Of a DNA stretch of 64,000 bases, positions 1 to 17,442 are shown in pieces (the stretch's first letter is position 1; every line of letters begins with the position of its first letter). The notes beneath the pieces were generated by a model. It was not told the origin of the DNA, did not search any database, and saw only the letters and a list, made by a program, of their open reading frames with translations. The stretch is taken from NCBI GenBank assembly GCA_963971535.1, contig CAXASK010002209.1:1-64000 (forward strand), in the 5' to 3' direction. The DNA is from Notolepis coatsorum. Lineage: Eukaryota; Chordata; Actinopteri; Aulopiformes; Paralepididae. A program made the translations under genes and the position numbers.

Positions 1-264
1 AGACACAGTGTTATTATAGACACAGTGTTATTATAGACACAGACACAGTGTTATATAGACACAGTGTTATTATAGACACAGACACAGTGTTATTATAGAC
101 ACAGACACAGTGTTATTATAGACACAGTGTTATTATAGACACAGACACAGTGTTATTATAGACACAGTGTTATTATAGACACAGTGTTATTATAGACACA
201 GACACAGTGTTATTATAGACACAGTGTTATTATAGACACAGACACAGTGTTATTATAGACACAG

Positions 265-660
265 TGTTATTATGAGACAAACAGTGTTATTATAGACACA
301 GTGTTATTATAGACACAGACACTGTTATTATAGACACAGTGTTATTATAGACACAGACACTGTTATTATAGACACAGTGTTATTATAGACACAGGTGTTA
401 TAACACATGTTTATATTAGACACAGTGTTATTATAGACACAGACACTGTTATTATAGACACAGTGTTATTATAGACACAGACACAGTGATGTTATTATAG
501 ACACAGTGTTATTATAGACACAGACACAGTGTTATTATAGACACGTTATAGACACAGTGTTATTATAGACACAGACACAGTGTTATTATAAGACACAGAC
601 ACAGGTGTTACATTATAGACACAGAGTTATTACACAGTGTTATTATAGACACTTTTAGAC
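265..660. repeat. Degenerate stretch of satellite array I
   Basis: Monomers here carry many more indels and substitutions than elsewhere, for example TTATGAGACAAACAG near 271, AGGTGTTATAACACATG near 393 and ACTTTTAGAC near 651. Beyond about 700 the monomers return to near-perfect form, apart from scattered defects near 1066 and 1370. This may be an aged patch or uncorrected sequencing error. Confidence 0.6.
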
Positions 661-3600
661 ACAGTGTTATTATAGACACAGTGTTATTATAGACACAGTG
701 TTATTATAGACACAGTGTTATTATAGACACAGACACAGTGTTATTATAGACACAGACACAGTGTTATTATAGACACAGACACAGTGTTATTATAGACACA
801 GTGTTATTATAGACACAGACACAGTGTTATTATAGACACAGTGTTATTATAGACACAGTGTTATAAGACACAGTGTTATTATAGACACAGTGTTATTATA
901 GACACAGACACAGTGTTATTATAGACACAGACACAGTGTTATTATAGACACAGTGTTATTATAGACACAGACACAGTGTTATTATAGACACAGACACAGT
1001 GTTATTATAGACACAGACACAGTGTTATTATAGACACAGACACAGTGTTATTATAGACACAGTGTTATTATAAGGAACACAGACACAGTGTTATTATAGA
1101 CACAGTGTTATTATAGACACAGACACAGTGTTATTATAGACACAGACACAGTGTTATTATAGACACAGTGTTATTATAGACACAGACACAGTGTTATTAT
1201 AGACACAGACACAGTGTTATTATAGACACAGACACAGTGTTATTATAGACACAGACACAGTGTTATTATTAGACACAGTGTTATTATAGACACAGTGTTA
1301 TTATAGACACAGACACAGTGTTATTATAGACACAGTGTTATTATAGACACAGACACAGTGTTATTATAGACACGTGTTATTTAGACACAGTGTTAATATA
1401 GACACAGACACAGTGTTATTATAGACACAGTGTTATTATAGACACAGACAAGTGTATTATAGACACAGACACAGTGTTATTATAGACACAGACACAGTGT
1501 TATTATAGACACAGTGTTATTATAGACACAGACACAGTGTTATTATAGACACAGACACAGTGTTATTATAGACACAGTGTTATTATAGACACAGTGTTAT
1601 TATAGACACAGACACAGTGTTATTATAGACACAGTGTTATTATAGACACAGTGTTATTATAGACACAGACATAGTGTTATTATAGACACAGTGTTATTAT
1701 AGACACAGACACAGTGTTATTATAGAAACAGTGTTATTATAGACACAGTGTTATTATAGACACAGACACAGTGTTATTATAGACACAGACACAGTGTTAT
1801 TATAGACACAGACACAGTGTTATTATAGACACAGACACAGTGTTATTATAGACACAGTGTTATTATAGACACAGTGTTATTATAGACACAGACACAGTGT
1901 TATTATAGACACAGTGTTATTATAGACACAGACACAGTGTTATTATAGACACAGACACAGTGTTATTATAGACACAGTGTTATTATAGACACAGACACAG
2001 TGTTATTATAGACACAGACACAGTGTTATTATAGACACAGTGATGTTATAGACACAGTGTTATTATAGACACAGACACAGTGTTATTATAGACACAGACA
2101 CAGTGTTATTATAGACACAGACACAGTGTTATTATAGACACAGACACAGTGTTATTATAGACACAGTGTTATTATAGACACAGACACAGTGTTATTATAG
2201 ACACAGTGTTATTATAGACACAGTGTTATTATAGACACAGACACAGTGTTATTATAGACACAGTGTTATTATAGACACAGTGTTATTATAGACACAGGCA
2301 CAGTGTTATTATAGACACAGTGTTATTATAGACACAGACACAGTGTTATTATAGACACAGTGTTATTATAGACACAGACACAGTGTTATTATAGACACAG
2401 TGTTATTATAGACACAGACACAGTGTTATTATAGACACAGACACAGTGTTATTATAGACACAGTGTTATTATAGACACAGACACAGTGTTATTATAGACA
2501 CAGTGTTATTATAGACACAGTGTTATTATAGACACAGACACAGTGTTATTATAGACACAGTGTTATTATAGACACAGACACAGTGTTATTATAGACACAG
2601 TGTTATTATAGACACAGTGTTATTATAGACACAGTGTTATTATAGACACAGTTTTATAGAGTTATTATAGACACAGACACTGTTATTATAGACACAGTGT
2701 TATTATAGACACAGACACTGTTATTATAGACACAGTGTTATTATAGACACAGTGTTATTATAGACACATTGTTATTATAGACACAGACACTGTTATTATA
2801 GACACAGTGTTATTATAGACACAGACACTGTTATTATAGACACAGTGTTATTATAGACACAGACACAGTGTTATTATAGACACAGACACAGTGTTATTAT
2901 AGACACAGTGTTATTATAGACACAGTGTTATTATAGACACAGTGTTATTATAGACACAGACACAGTGTTATTATAGACACAGACACAGTGTTATTATAGA
3001 CACAGTGTTATTATAGACACAGACACAGTGTTATTATAGACACAGACACAGTGTTATTATAGACACAGACACAGTGTTATTATAGACACAGACACAGTGT
3101 TATTATAGACACAGTGTTATTATAGACACAGTGTTATTATAGACACAGACACAGTGTTATTATAGACACAGTGTTATTATAGACACAGACACAGTGTTAT
3201 TATAGACACAGACACAGTGTTAATATAGACACAGACACAGTGTTATTATAGACACAGACAAAGTGTTATTATAGACACAGACACAGTGTTATTATAGACA
3301 CAGACACAGTGTTATTATAGACACAGTGTTATTATAGACACAGACACAGTGTTATTATAGACACAGACACAATGTTATTATAGACACAGTGTTATTAAGA
3401 CACAGTGTTATTATAGACACAGACACAGTGTTATTATAGACACAGTGTTATTATAGACACAGTGTTATTATAGACACAGACATAGTGTTATTATAGACAC
3501 AGTGTTATTATAGACACAGACACAGTGTTATTATAGAAACAGTGTTATTATAGACACAGTGTATTATAGACACAGACACAGTGTTATTATAGACACAGAC

Positions 3601-6600
3601 ACAGTGTTATTATAGACACAGACACAGTGTTATTATAGACACAGACACAGTGTTATTATAGAAACAGTGTTATTATAGACACAGTGTTATTATAGACACA
3701 GACACAGTGTTATTATAGACACAGACACAGTGTTATTATAGACACAGTGTTATTATAGACACAGACACAGTGTTATTATAGACACAGTGTTATTATAGAC
3801 ACAGACACAGTGTTATTATAGACACAGACACAGTGTTATTATAGACACAGTGTTATTATAGACACAGACACAGTGTTATTATAGACACAGTGTTATTATA
3901 GACACAGTGTTATTATAGACACAGACACAGTGTTATTATAGACACAGTGTTATTATAGACACAGTGTTATTATAGACACAGACACAGTGTTATTATAGAC
4001 ACAGTGTTATTATAGAACACAGACACAGTGTTATTATAGACACAGTGTTATTATAGACACTGACACAGTGTTATTATAGACACAGTGTTATTATAGACAC
4101 AGACACAGTGTTATTATAGACACAGACACAGTGTTATTATAGACACAGTGTTATTATAGACACAGACACAGTGTTATTATAGACAACAGTGTTATTATAG
4201 ACACAGTGTTATTATAGACACAGACACAGTGTTATTATAGACACAGTGTTATTATAGACACAGACACAGTGTTATTATAGACACAGTGTTATTATAGACA
4301 CAGTGTTATTATAGACACAGTGTTATTATAGACACAGACACTGTTATTATAGACACAGTGTTATTATAGACACAGACACTGTTATTATAGACACAGTGTT
4401 ATTATAGACACAGTGTTATTATAGACACAGTGTTATTATAGACACAGTGTTATTATAGACACAGACACTGTTATTATAGACACAGTGTTATTATAGACAC
4501 AGACACTGTTATTATAGACACAGTGTTATTATAGACACAGACACAGTGTTATTATAGACACAGACACAGTGTTATTATAGACACAGTGTTATTATAGACA
4601 CAGTGTTATTATAGACACAGACACAGTGTTATTATAGACACAGTGTTATTATAGACACAGACACACGTGTTATTATAGACACAGTGTTATTATAGACACA
4701 GTGTTATTATAGACACAGTGTTATTATAGACACAGTGTTATTATAGACACAGTGTTATTATAGACACAGACAGTGTTATTATAGACACAGTGTTATTATA
4801 GACACAGACACAGTGTTATTATAGACACAGTGTTATTATAGACACAGTGTTATTATAGACACAGTGTTATTATAGACACAGTGTTATTATAGACACAGAC
4901 ACAGTGTTATTATAGACACAGTGTTATTATAGACACAGTGTTATTATAGACACAGACACAGTGTTATTATAGACACAGACACAGTGTTATTATAGACACA
5001 GTGTTATTATAGACACAGACACAGTGTTATTATAGACACAGTGTTATTATAGACACAGACACAGTGTTATTATAGACACAGTGTTATTATAGACACAGTG
5101 TTATTATAGACACAGTGTTATTATAGACACAGACACAGTGTTATTATAGACACAGTGTTATTATAGACACAGACACAGTGTTATTATAGACACAGTGTTA
5201 TTATAGACACAGTGTTATTATAGACACAGACACAGTGTTATTATAGACACAGACACAGTGTTATTATAGACACAGTGTTATTATAGACACAGACACAGTG
5301 TTATTATAGACACAGTGTTATTATAGACACAGTGTTATTATAGACACAGACACAGTGTTATTATAGACACAGTGTTATTATAGACACAGTGTTATTATAG
5401 ACACAGTGTTATTATAGACACAGTGTTATTATAGACACAGACACAGTGTTATTATAGACACAGTGTTATTATAGACACAGTGTTATTATAGACACAGACA
5501 CAGTGTTATTATAGACACAGACACAGTGTTATTATAGACACAGTGTTATTATAGACACAGACACAGTGTTATTATAGACACAGTGTTATTATAGACACAG
5601 ACACAGTGTTATTATAGACACAGTGTTATTATAGACACAGTGTTATTATAGACACAGTGTTATTATAGACACAGACACAGTGTTATTATAGACACAGTAT
5701 TATTATAGACACAGACACAGTGTTATTATAGACACAGTGTTATTATAGACACAGTGTTATTATAGACACAGACACAGTGTTATTATAGACACAGACACAG
5801 TGTTATTATAGACACAGACACAGTGTTATTATAGACACAGACACAGTGTTATTATAGACACAGTGTTATTATAGACACAGTGTTATTATAGACACAGTGT
5901 TATTATAGACACAGACACAGTGTTATTATAGACACAGACACAGTGTTATTATAGACACAGACACAGTGTTATTATAGACACAGTGTTATTATAGACACAG
6001 ACACAGTGTTGTTATAGACACAGTGTTATTATAGACACAGTGTTATTATAGACACAGTGTTATTATAGACACAGTGTTATTATAGACACAGTGTTATTAT
6101 AGACACAGACACAGTGTTATTATAGACACAGACACAGTGTTATTATAGACACAGTGTTATTATAGACACAGACACAGTGTTATTATAGACACAGACACAG
6201 TGTTATTATAGACACAGACACAGTGTTATTATAGACACAGACACAGTGTTATTATAGACACAGTGTTATTATAGACACAGTGTTATTATAGACACAGTGT
6301 TATTATAGACACAGACACAGTGTTATTATAGACACAGACACAGTGTTATTATAGACACAGTGTTATTATAGACACAGACACAGTGTTATTATAGACACAG
6401 ACACAGTGTTATTATAGACACAGACACAGTGTTATTATAGACACAGTGTTATTATAGACACAGTGTTATTATAGACACAGTGTTATTATAGACACAGACA
6501 CAGTGTTATTATAGACACAGTGTTATTATAGACACAGACACAGTGTTATTATAGACACAGACACAGTGTTAATATAGACACAGACACAGTGTTATTATAG

Positions 6601-8630
6601 ACACAGTGTTATTATAGACACAGACAAAGTGTTATTATAGACACAGACACAGTGTTATTATAGACACAGTGTTATTATAGACACAGTGTTATTATAGACA
6701 GAGACACAGTGTTATTATAGACACAGACACAGTGTTATTATAGACACAGTGTTATTATAGACACAGTGTTATTATAGACACAGACACAGTGTTATTATAG
6801 ACACAGTGTTATTATAGACACAGTGTTATTATAGACACAGACATAGTGTTATTATAGACACAGTGTTATTATAGACACAGACACAGTGTTATTATAGAAA
6901 CAGTGTTATTATAGACACAGTGTTATTATAGACACAGACACAGTGCTATTATAGACACAGACACAGTGTTATTATAGACACAGACACAGTGTTATTATAG
7001 ACACAGACACAGTGTTATTATAGAAACAGTGTTATTATAGACACAGTGTTATTATAGACACAGACACAGTGTTATTATAGACACAGTGTTATTATAGACA
7101 CAGACACAGTGTTATTATAGACACAGACACAGTGTTATTATAGACACAGTGTTATTATAGACACAGACACAGTGTTATTATAGACACAGACACAGTGTTA
7201 TTATAGACACAGACACAGTGTTATTATAGACACAGACACAGTGTTATTATAGACACAGACAAGTGTTATTATAGACACAGACACAGTGTTATTATAGACA
7301 CAGACACAGTGTTATTATATACACAGTGTTATTATAGACACAGACACAGTGTTATTATAGACACAGTGTTATTATAGACACAGTGTTATTATAGACACAG
7401 ACACAGTGTTATTATAGACACAGTGTTATTATAGACACAGTGTTATTATAGACACAGGCACAGTGTTATTATAGACACAGTGTTATTATAGACACAGACA
7501 CAGTGTTATTATAGACACAGTGTTATTATAGACACAGACACAGTGTTATTATAGACACAGTGTTATTATAGACACAGACACAGTGTTATTATAGACACAG
7601 ACACAGTGTATTATAGACACAGTGTTATTATAGACACAGACACAGTGTTATTATAGACACAGTGTTATTATAGACACAGTGTTATTATAGACACAGACAC
7701 AGTGTTATTATAGACACAGTGTTATTATAGACACAGACACAGTGTTATTATAGACACAGTGTTATTATAGACACAGTGTTATTATAGACACAGTGTTATT
7801 ATAGACACAGTGTTATTATAGACACAGACACTGTTATTATAGACACAGTGTTATTATAGACACAGACACTGTTATTATAGACACAGTGTTATTATAGACA
7901 CAGTGTTATTATAGACACATTGTTATTATAGACACAGACACTGTTATTATAGACACAGTGTTATTATAGACACAGACACTGTTATTATAGACACAGTGTT
8001 ATTATAGACACAGACACAGTGTTATTATAGACACAGACACAGTGTTATTATAGACACAGTGTTATTATAGACACAGTGTTATTATAGACACAGTGTTATT
8101 ATAGACACAGACACAGTGTTATTATAGACACAGACACAGTGTTATTATAGACACAGTGTTATTATAGACACAGACACAGTGTTATTATAGACACAGACAC
8201 AGTGTTATTATAGACACAGACACAGTGTTATTATAGACACAGACACAGTGTTATTATAGACACAGTGTTATTATAGACACAGTGTTATTATAGACACAGA
8301 CACAGTGTTATTATAGACACAGTGTTATTATAGACACAGACACAGTGTTATTATAGACACAGACACAGTGTTAATATAGACACAGACACAGTGTTATTAT
8401 AGACACAGACAACGTGTTATTATAGACACAGACACAGTGTTATTATAGACACAGACACAGTGTTATTATAGACACAGTGTTATTATAGACACAGACACAG
8501 TGTTATTATAGACACAGACACAGTGTTATTATAGACACAGTGTTATTATAGACACAGTGTTATTATAGACACAGACACAGTGTTATTATAGACACAGTGT
8601 TATTATAGACACAGTGTTATTATAGACACA

Positions 8631-10767
8631 GACATAGTGTTATTATAGACACAGTGTTATTATAGACACAGACACAGTGTTATTATAGAAACAGTGTTAT
8701 TATAGACACAGTGTTATTATAGACACAGACACAGTGTTATTATAGACACAGACACAGTGTTATTATAGACACAGACACAGTGTTATTATAGACACAGACA
8801 CAGTGTTATTATAGAAACAGTGTTATTATAGACACAGTGTTATTATAGACACAGACACAGTGTTATTATAGACACAGACACAGTGTTATTATAGACACAG
8901 TGTTATTATAGACACAGACACAGTGTTATTATAGACACAGTGTTATTATAGACACAGACACAGTGTTATTATAGACACAGACACAGTGTTATTATAGACA
9001 CAGTGTTATTATAGACACAGACACAGTGTTATTATAGACACAGTGTTATTATAGACACAGTGTTATTATAGACACAGACACAGTGTTATTATAGACACAG
9101 TGTTATTATAGACACAGTGTTATTATAGACACAGACACGGTGTTATTATAGACACAGTGTTATTATAGACACAGACACAGTGTTATTATAGACACAGTGT
9201 TATTATAGACACTGACACAGTGTTATTATAGACACAGTGTTATTATAGACACAGACACAGTGTTATTATAGACACAGACACAGTGTTATTATAGACACAG
9301 TGTTATTATAGACACAGACACAGTGTTATTATAGACACAGTGTTATTATAGACACAGTGTTATTATAGACACAGACACAGTGTTATTATAGACACAGTGT
9401 TATTATAGACACAGACACAGTGTTATTATAGACACAGTGTTATTATAGACACAGTGTTATTATAGACACAGTGTTATTATAGACACAGACACTGTTATTA
9501 TAGACACAGTGTTATTATAGACACAGACACTGTTATTATAGACACAGTGTTATTATAGACACAGTGTTATTATAGACACAGTGTTATTATAGACACAGTG
9601 TTATTATAGACACAGACACTGTTATTATAGACACAGTGTTATTATAGACACAGACACTGTTATTATAGACACAGTGTTATTATAGACACAGACACAGTGT
9701 TATTATAGACACAGACACAGTGTTATTATAGACACAGTGTTATTATAGACACAGTGTTATTATAGACACAGACACAGTGTTATTATAGACACAGTGTTAT
9801 TATAGACACAGACACACGTGTTATTATAGACACAGTGTTATTATAGACACAGTGTTATTATAGACACAGTGTTATTATAGACACAGTGTTATTATAGACA
9901 CAGTGTTATTATAGACACAGACAGTGTTATTATAGACACAGTGTTATTATAGACACAGACACAGTGTTATTATAGACACAGTGTTATTATAGACACAGTG
10001 TTATTATAGACACAGTGTTATTATAGACACAGTGTTATTATAGACACAGACACAGTGTTATTATAGACACAGTGTTATTATAGACACAGTGTTATTATAG
10101 ACACAGACACAGTGTTATTATAGACACAGACACAGTGTTATTATAGACACAGTGTTATTATAGACACAGACACAGTGTTATTATAGACACAGTGTTATTA
10201 TAGACACAGACACAGTGTTATTATAGACACAGTGTTATTATAGACACAGTGTTATTATAGACACAGTGTTATTATAGACACAGACACAGTGTTATTATAG
10301 ACACAGTGTTATTATAGACACAGTGTTATTATAGACACAGACACAGTGTTATTATAGACACAGTGTTATTATAGACACAGTGTTATTATAGACACAGACA
10401 CAGTGTTATTATAGACACAGACACAGTGTTATTATAGACACAGTGTTATTATAGACACAGACACAGTGTTATTATAGACACAGTGTTATTATAGACACAG
10501 TGTTATTATAGACACAGACACAGTGTTATTATAGACACAGTGTTATTATAGACACAGTGTTATTATAGACACAGTGTTATTATAGACACAGTGTTATTAT
10601 AGACACAGACACAGTGTTATTATAGACACAGACACAGTGTTATTATAGACACAGACACAGTGTTATTATAGACACAGTGTTATTATAGACACAGTGTTAT
10701 TATAGACACAGACACAGTGTTATTATAGACACAGTGTTATTATAGACACAGTGTTATTATAGACACA
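8631..10767. repeat. Higher-order repeat copy, about 2.14 kb (first)
   Basis: Rare variants in this block recur downstream at constant distance. GACATAG is at 8631 and 10768, GAAACAG at 8688 and 10825, and ACTGACACAG at 9211 and 11348, all exactly 2137 bp apart. GACACACGTG (9811 and 11931) and the ACAGACAGTG variant (9921 and 12041) are 2120 bp apart, so one 17-bp monomer was gained or lost between them. The boundaries are arbitrary, chosen at the GACATAG marker; homology appears to start between 8411 and 8631. Confidence 0.8.
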
Positions 10768-12890
10768 GACATAGTGTTATTATAGACACAGTGTTATTAT
10801 AGACACAGACACAGTGTTATTATAGAAACAGTGTTATTATAGACACAGTGTTATTATAGACACAGACACAGTGTTATTATAGACACAGACACAGTGTTAT
10901 TATAGACACAGACACAGTGTTATTATAGACACAGACACAGTGTTATTATAGAAACAGTGTTATTATAGACACAGTGTTATTATAGACACAGACACAGTGT
11001 TATTATAGACACAGACACAGTGTTATTATAGACACAGTGTTATTATAGACACAGACACAGTGTTATTATAGACACAGTGTTATTATAGACACAGACACAG
11101 TGTTATTATAGACACAGACACAGTGTTATTATAGACACAGTGTTATTATAGACACAGACACAGTGTTATTATAGACACAGTGTTATTATAGACACAGTGT
11201 TATTATAGACACAGACACAGTGTTATTATAGACACAGTGTTATTATAGACACAGTGTTATTATAGACACAGACACAGTGTTATTATAGACACAGTGTTAT
11301 TATAGACACAGACACAGTGTTATTATAGACACAGTGTTATTATAGACACTGACACAGTGTTATTATAGACACAGTGTTATTATAGACACAGACACAGTGT
11401 TATTATAGACACAGACACAGTGTTATTATAGACACAGTGTTATTATAGACACAGACACAGTGTTATTATAGACACAGTGTTATTATAGACACAGACACAG
11501 TGTTATTATAGACACAGTGTTATTATAGACACAGACACAGTGTTATTATAGACACAGTGTTATTATAGACACAGTGTTATTATAGACACAGTGTTATTAT
11601 AGACACAGACACTGTTATTATAGACACAGTGTTATTATAGACACAGACACTGTTATTATAGACACAGTGTTATTATAGACACAGTGTTATTATAGACACA
11701 GTGTTATTATAGACACAGTGTTATTATAGACACAGACACTGTTATTATAGACACAGTGTTATTATAGACACAGACACTGTTATTATAGACACAGTGTTAT
11801 TATAGACACAGACACAGTGTTATTATAGACACAGACACAGTGTTATTATAGACACAGTGTTATTATAGACACAGTGTTATTATAGACACAGACACAGTGT
11901 TATTATAGACACAGTGTTATTATAGACACAGACACACGTGTTATTATAGACACAGTGTTATTATAGACACAGTGTTATTATAGACACAGTGTTATTATAG
12001 ACACAGTGTTATTATAGACACAGTGTTATTATAGACACAGACAGTGTTATTATAGACACAGTGTTATTATAGACACAGACACAGTGTTATTATAGACACA
12101 GTGTTATTATAGACACAGTGTTATTATAGACACAGTGTTATTATAGACACAGTGTTATTATAGACACAGACACAGTGTTATTATAGACACAGTGTTATTA
12201 TAGACACAGTGTTATTATAGACACAGACACAGTGTTATTATAGACACAGACACAGTGTTATTATAGACACAGTGTTATTATAGACACAGACACAGTGTTA
12301 TTATAGACACAGTGTTATTATAGACACAGACACAGTGTTATTATAGACACAGTGTTATTATAGACACAGTGTTATTATAGACACAGTGTTATTATAGACA
12401 CAGACACAGTGTTATTATAGACACAGTGTTATTATAGACACAGACACAGTGTTATTATAGACACAGTGTTATTATAGACACAGTGTTATTATAGACACAG
12501 ACACAGTGTTATTATAGACACAGACACAGTGTTATTATAGACACAGTGTTATTATAGACACAGACACAGTGTTATTATAGACACAGTGTTATTATAGACA
12601 CAGTGTTATTATAGACACAGACACAGTGTTATTATAGACACAGTGTAATTATAGACACAGTGTTATTATAGACACAGTGTTATTATAGACACAGTGTTAT
12701 TATAGACACAGACACAGTGTTATTATAGACACAGTGTTATTATAGACACAGTGTTATTATAGACACAGACACAGTGTTATTATAGACACAGACACAGTGT
12801 TATTATAGACACAGTGTTATTATAGACACAGACACAGTGTTATTATAGACACAGTGTTATTATAGACACAGACACAGTGTTATTATAGAC
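10768..12890. repeat. Higher-order repeat copy, about 2.12 kb (second)
   Basis: This is the partner of the preceding block. It carries GACATAG at 10768, GAAACAG at 10825, ACTGACACAG at 11348 and GACACACGTG at 11931 in the same order and nearly the same spacing. The right end is approximate because no rare variant marks it. Confidence 0.7.
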
Positions 12891-15800
12891 ACAGTGTTAT
12901 TATAGACACAGTGTTATTATAGACACAGTGTTATTATAGACACAGACACAGTGTTATTATAGACACAGTGTTATTATAGACACAGACACAGTGTTATTAT
13001 AGACACAGTGTTATTATAGACACAGTGTTATTATAGACACAGACACAGTGTTATTATAGACACAGACACAGTGTTATTATAGACACAGTGTTATTATAGA
13101 CACAGACACAGTGTTATTATAGACACAGTGTTATTATAGACACAGTGTTATTATAGACACAGACACAGTGTTATTATAGACACAGTGTTATTATAGACAC
13201 AGTGTTATTATAGACACAGACACAGTGTTATTATAGACACAGACACAGTGTTATTATAGACACAGTGTTATTATAGACACAGACACAGTGTTATTATAGA
13301 CACAGACACAGTGTTATTATAGACACAGTGTTATTATAGACACAGACACAGTGTTATTATAGACACAGTGTTATTATAGACACAGTGTTATTATAGACAC
13401 AGACACAGTGTTATTATAGACACAGTGTTATTATAGACACAGTGTTATTATAGACACAGACACAGTGTTATTATAGACACAGACACAGTGTTATTATAGA
13501 CACAGTGTTATTATAGACACAGACACAGTGTTATTATAGACACAGACACAGTGTTATTATAGACACAGACACAGTGTTATTATAGACACAGACACAGTGT
13601 TATTATAGACACAGTGTTATTATAGACACAGTGTTATTATAGACACAGTGTTATTATAGACACAGACACAGTGTTATTATAGACACAGACACAGTGTTAT
13701 TATAGACACAGTGTTATTATAGACACAGACACAGTGTTATTATAGACACAGACACAGTGTTATTATAGACACAGACACAGTGTTATTATAGACACAGTGT
13801 TATTATAGACACAGTGTTATTATAGACACAGACACAGTGTTATTATAGACACAGTGTTATTATAGACACAGACACAGTGTTATTATAGACACAGACACAG
13901 TGTTAATATAGACACAGTGTTATTATAGACACAGTGTTATTATAGACACAGACAAAGTGTTATTATAGACACAGACACAGTGTTATTATAGACACAGACA
14001 CAGTGTTATTATAGACACAGTGTTATTATAGACACAGACACAGTGTTATTATAGACACAGACACAGTGTTATTATAGACACAGTGTTATTATAGACACAG
14101 TGTTATTATAGACACAGACACAGTGTTATTATAGACACAGTGTTATTATAGACACAGTGTTATTATAGACACAGACATAGTGTTATTATAGACACAGTGT
14201 TATTATAGACACAGTGTTATTATAGACACAGACACAGTGTTATTATAGACACAGTGTTATTATAGACACAGTGTTATTATAGACACAGTGTTATTATAGA
14301 CACAGTGTTATTATAGACACAGTGTTATTATAGACACAGACACTGTTATTATAGACACAGTGTTATTATAGACACAGACACTGTTATTATAGACACAGTG
14401 TTATTATAGACACAGTGTTATTATAGACACAGTGTTATTATAGACACAGTGTTATTATAGACACAGACACTGTTATTATAGACACAGTGTTATTATAGAC
14501 ACAGACACTGTTATTATAGACACAGTGTTATTATAGACACAGACACAGTGTTATTATAGACACAGACACAGTGTTATTATAGACACAGACACAGTGTTAT
14601 TATAGACACAGACACAGTGTTATTATAGACACAGACACAGTGTTATTATAGACACAGTGTTATTATAGACACAGTGTTATTATAGACACAGTGTTATTAT
14701 AGACACAGACACAGTGTTATTATAGACACAGACACAGTGTTATTATAGACACAGTGTTATTATAGACACAGACACAGTGTTATTATAGACACAGACACAG
14801 TGTTATTATAGACACAGACACAGTGTTATTATAGACACAGTGTTATTATAGACACAGTGTTATTATAGACACAGACACAGTGTTATTATAGACACAGTGT
14901 TATTATAGACACAGACACAGTGTTATTATAGACACAGACACAGTGTTAATATAGACACAGTGTTATTATAGACACAGTGTTATTATAGACACAGACAAAG
15001 TGTTATTATAGACACAGACACAGTGTTATTATAGACACAGACACAGTGTTATTATAGACACAGACACAGTGTTAATATAGACACAGTGTTATTATAGACA
15101 CAGTGTTATTATAGACACAGACAAAGTGTTATTATAGACACAGACACAGTGTTATTATAGACACAGACACAGTGTTATTATAGACACAGTGTTATTATAG
15201 ACACAGACACAGTGTTATTATAGACACAGACACAGTGTTATTATAGACACAGTGTTATTATAGACACAGTGTTATTATAGACACAGACACAGTGTTATTA
15301 TAGACACAGTGTTATTATAGACACAGTGTTATTATAGACACAGACATAGTGTTATTATAGACACAGTGTTATTATAGACACAGTGTTATTATAGACACAG
15401 ACACAGTGTTATTATAGACACAGTGTTATTATAGACACAGTGTTATTATAGACACAGTGTTATTATAGACACAGTGTTATTATAGACACAGTGTTATTAT
15501 AGACACAGACACTGTTATTATAGACACAGTGTTATTATAGACACAGACACTGTTATTATAGACACAGTGTTATTATAGACACAGTGTTATTATAGACACA
15601 GTGTTATTATAGACACAGTGTTATTATAGACACAGACACTGTTATTATAGACACAGTGTTATTATAGACACAGACACTGTTATTATAGACACAGTGTTAT
15701 TATAGACACAGACACAGTGTTATTATAGACACAGACACAGTGTTATTATAGACACAGACACAGTGTTATTATAGACACAGACACAGTGTTATTATAGACA

Positions 15801-17442
15801 CAGACACAGTGTTATTATAGACACAGTGTTATTATAGACACAGTGTTATTATAGACACAGTGTTATTATAGACACAGACACAGTGTTATTATAGACACAG
15901 ACACAGTGTTATTATAGACACAGTGTTATTATAGACACAGACACAGTGTTATTATAGACACAGACACAGTGTTATTATAGACACAGACACAGTGTTATTA
16001 TAGACACAGTGTTATTATAGACACAGTGTTATTATAGACACAGACACAGTGTTATTATAGACACAGTGTTATTATAGACACAGACACAGTGTTATTATAG
16101 ACACAGACACAGTGTTAATATAGACACAGTGTTATTATAGACACAGTGTTATTATAGACACAGACAAAGTGTTATTATAGACACAGACACAGTGTTATTA
16201 TAGACACAGACACAGTGTTATTATAGACACAGTGTTATTATAGACACAGACACAGTGTTATTATAGACACAGACACAGTGTTATTATAGACACAGTGTTA
16301 TTATAGACACAGTGTTATTATAGACACAGACACAGTGTTATTATAGACACAGTGTTATTATAGACACAGTGTTATTATAGACACAGACATAGTGTTATTA
16401 TAGACACAGTGTTATTATAGACACAGTGTTATTATAGACACAGACACAGTGTTATTATAGACACAGTGTTATTATAGACACAGTGTTATTATAGACACAG
16501 TGTTATTATAGACACAGTGTTATTATAGACACAGACACTGTTATTATAGACACAGTGTTATTATAGACACAGACACTGTTATTATAGACACAGTGTTATT
16601 ATAGACACAGTGTTATTATAGACACAGTGTTATTATAGACACAGTGTTATTATAGACACAGACACTGTTATTATAGACACAGTGTTATTATAGACACAGA
16701 CACTGTTATTATAGACACAGTGTTATTATAGACACAGACACAGTGTTATTATAGACACAGACACAGTGTTATTATAGACACAGTGTTATTATAGACACAG
16801 TGTTATTATAGACACAGTGTTATTATAGACACAGACACAGTGTTATTATAGACACAGTGTTATTATAGACACAGACACACGTGTTATTATAGACACAGTG
16901 TTATTATAGACACAGTGTTATTATAGACACAGTGTTATTATAGACACAGTGTTATTATAGACACAGTGTTATTATAGACACAGACAGTGTTATTATAGAC
17001 ACAGTGTTATTATAGACACAGACACAGTGTTATTATAGACACAGTGTTATTATAGACACAGTGTTATTATAGACACAGTGTTATTATATACACAGTGTTA
17101 TTATAGACACAGACACTGTTATTATAGACACAGTGTTATTATAGACACAGTGTTATTATAGACACAGACACAGTGTTATTATAGACACAGACACAGTGTT
17201 ATTATAGACACAGTGTTATTATAGACACAGTGTTATTATAGACACAGACACAGTGTTATTATAGACACAGTGTTATTATAGACACAGACACAGTGTTATT
17301 ATAGACACAGTGTTATTATAGACACAGTGTTATTATAGACACAGTGTTATTATAGACACAGACACAGTGTTATTATAGACACAGTGTTATTATAGACACA
17401 GACACAGTGTTATTATAGACACAGTGTTATTATAGACACAGT

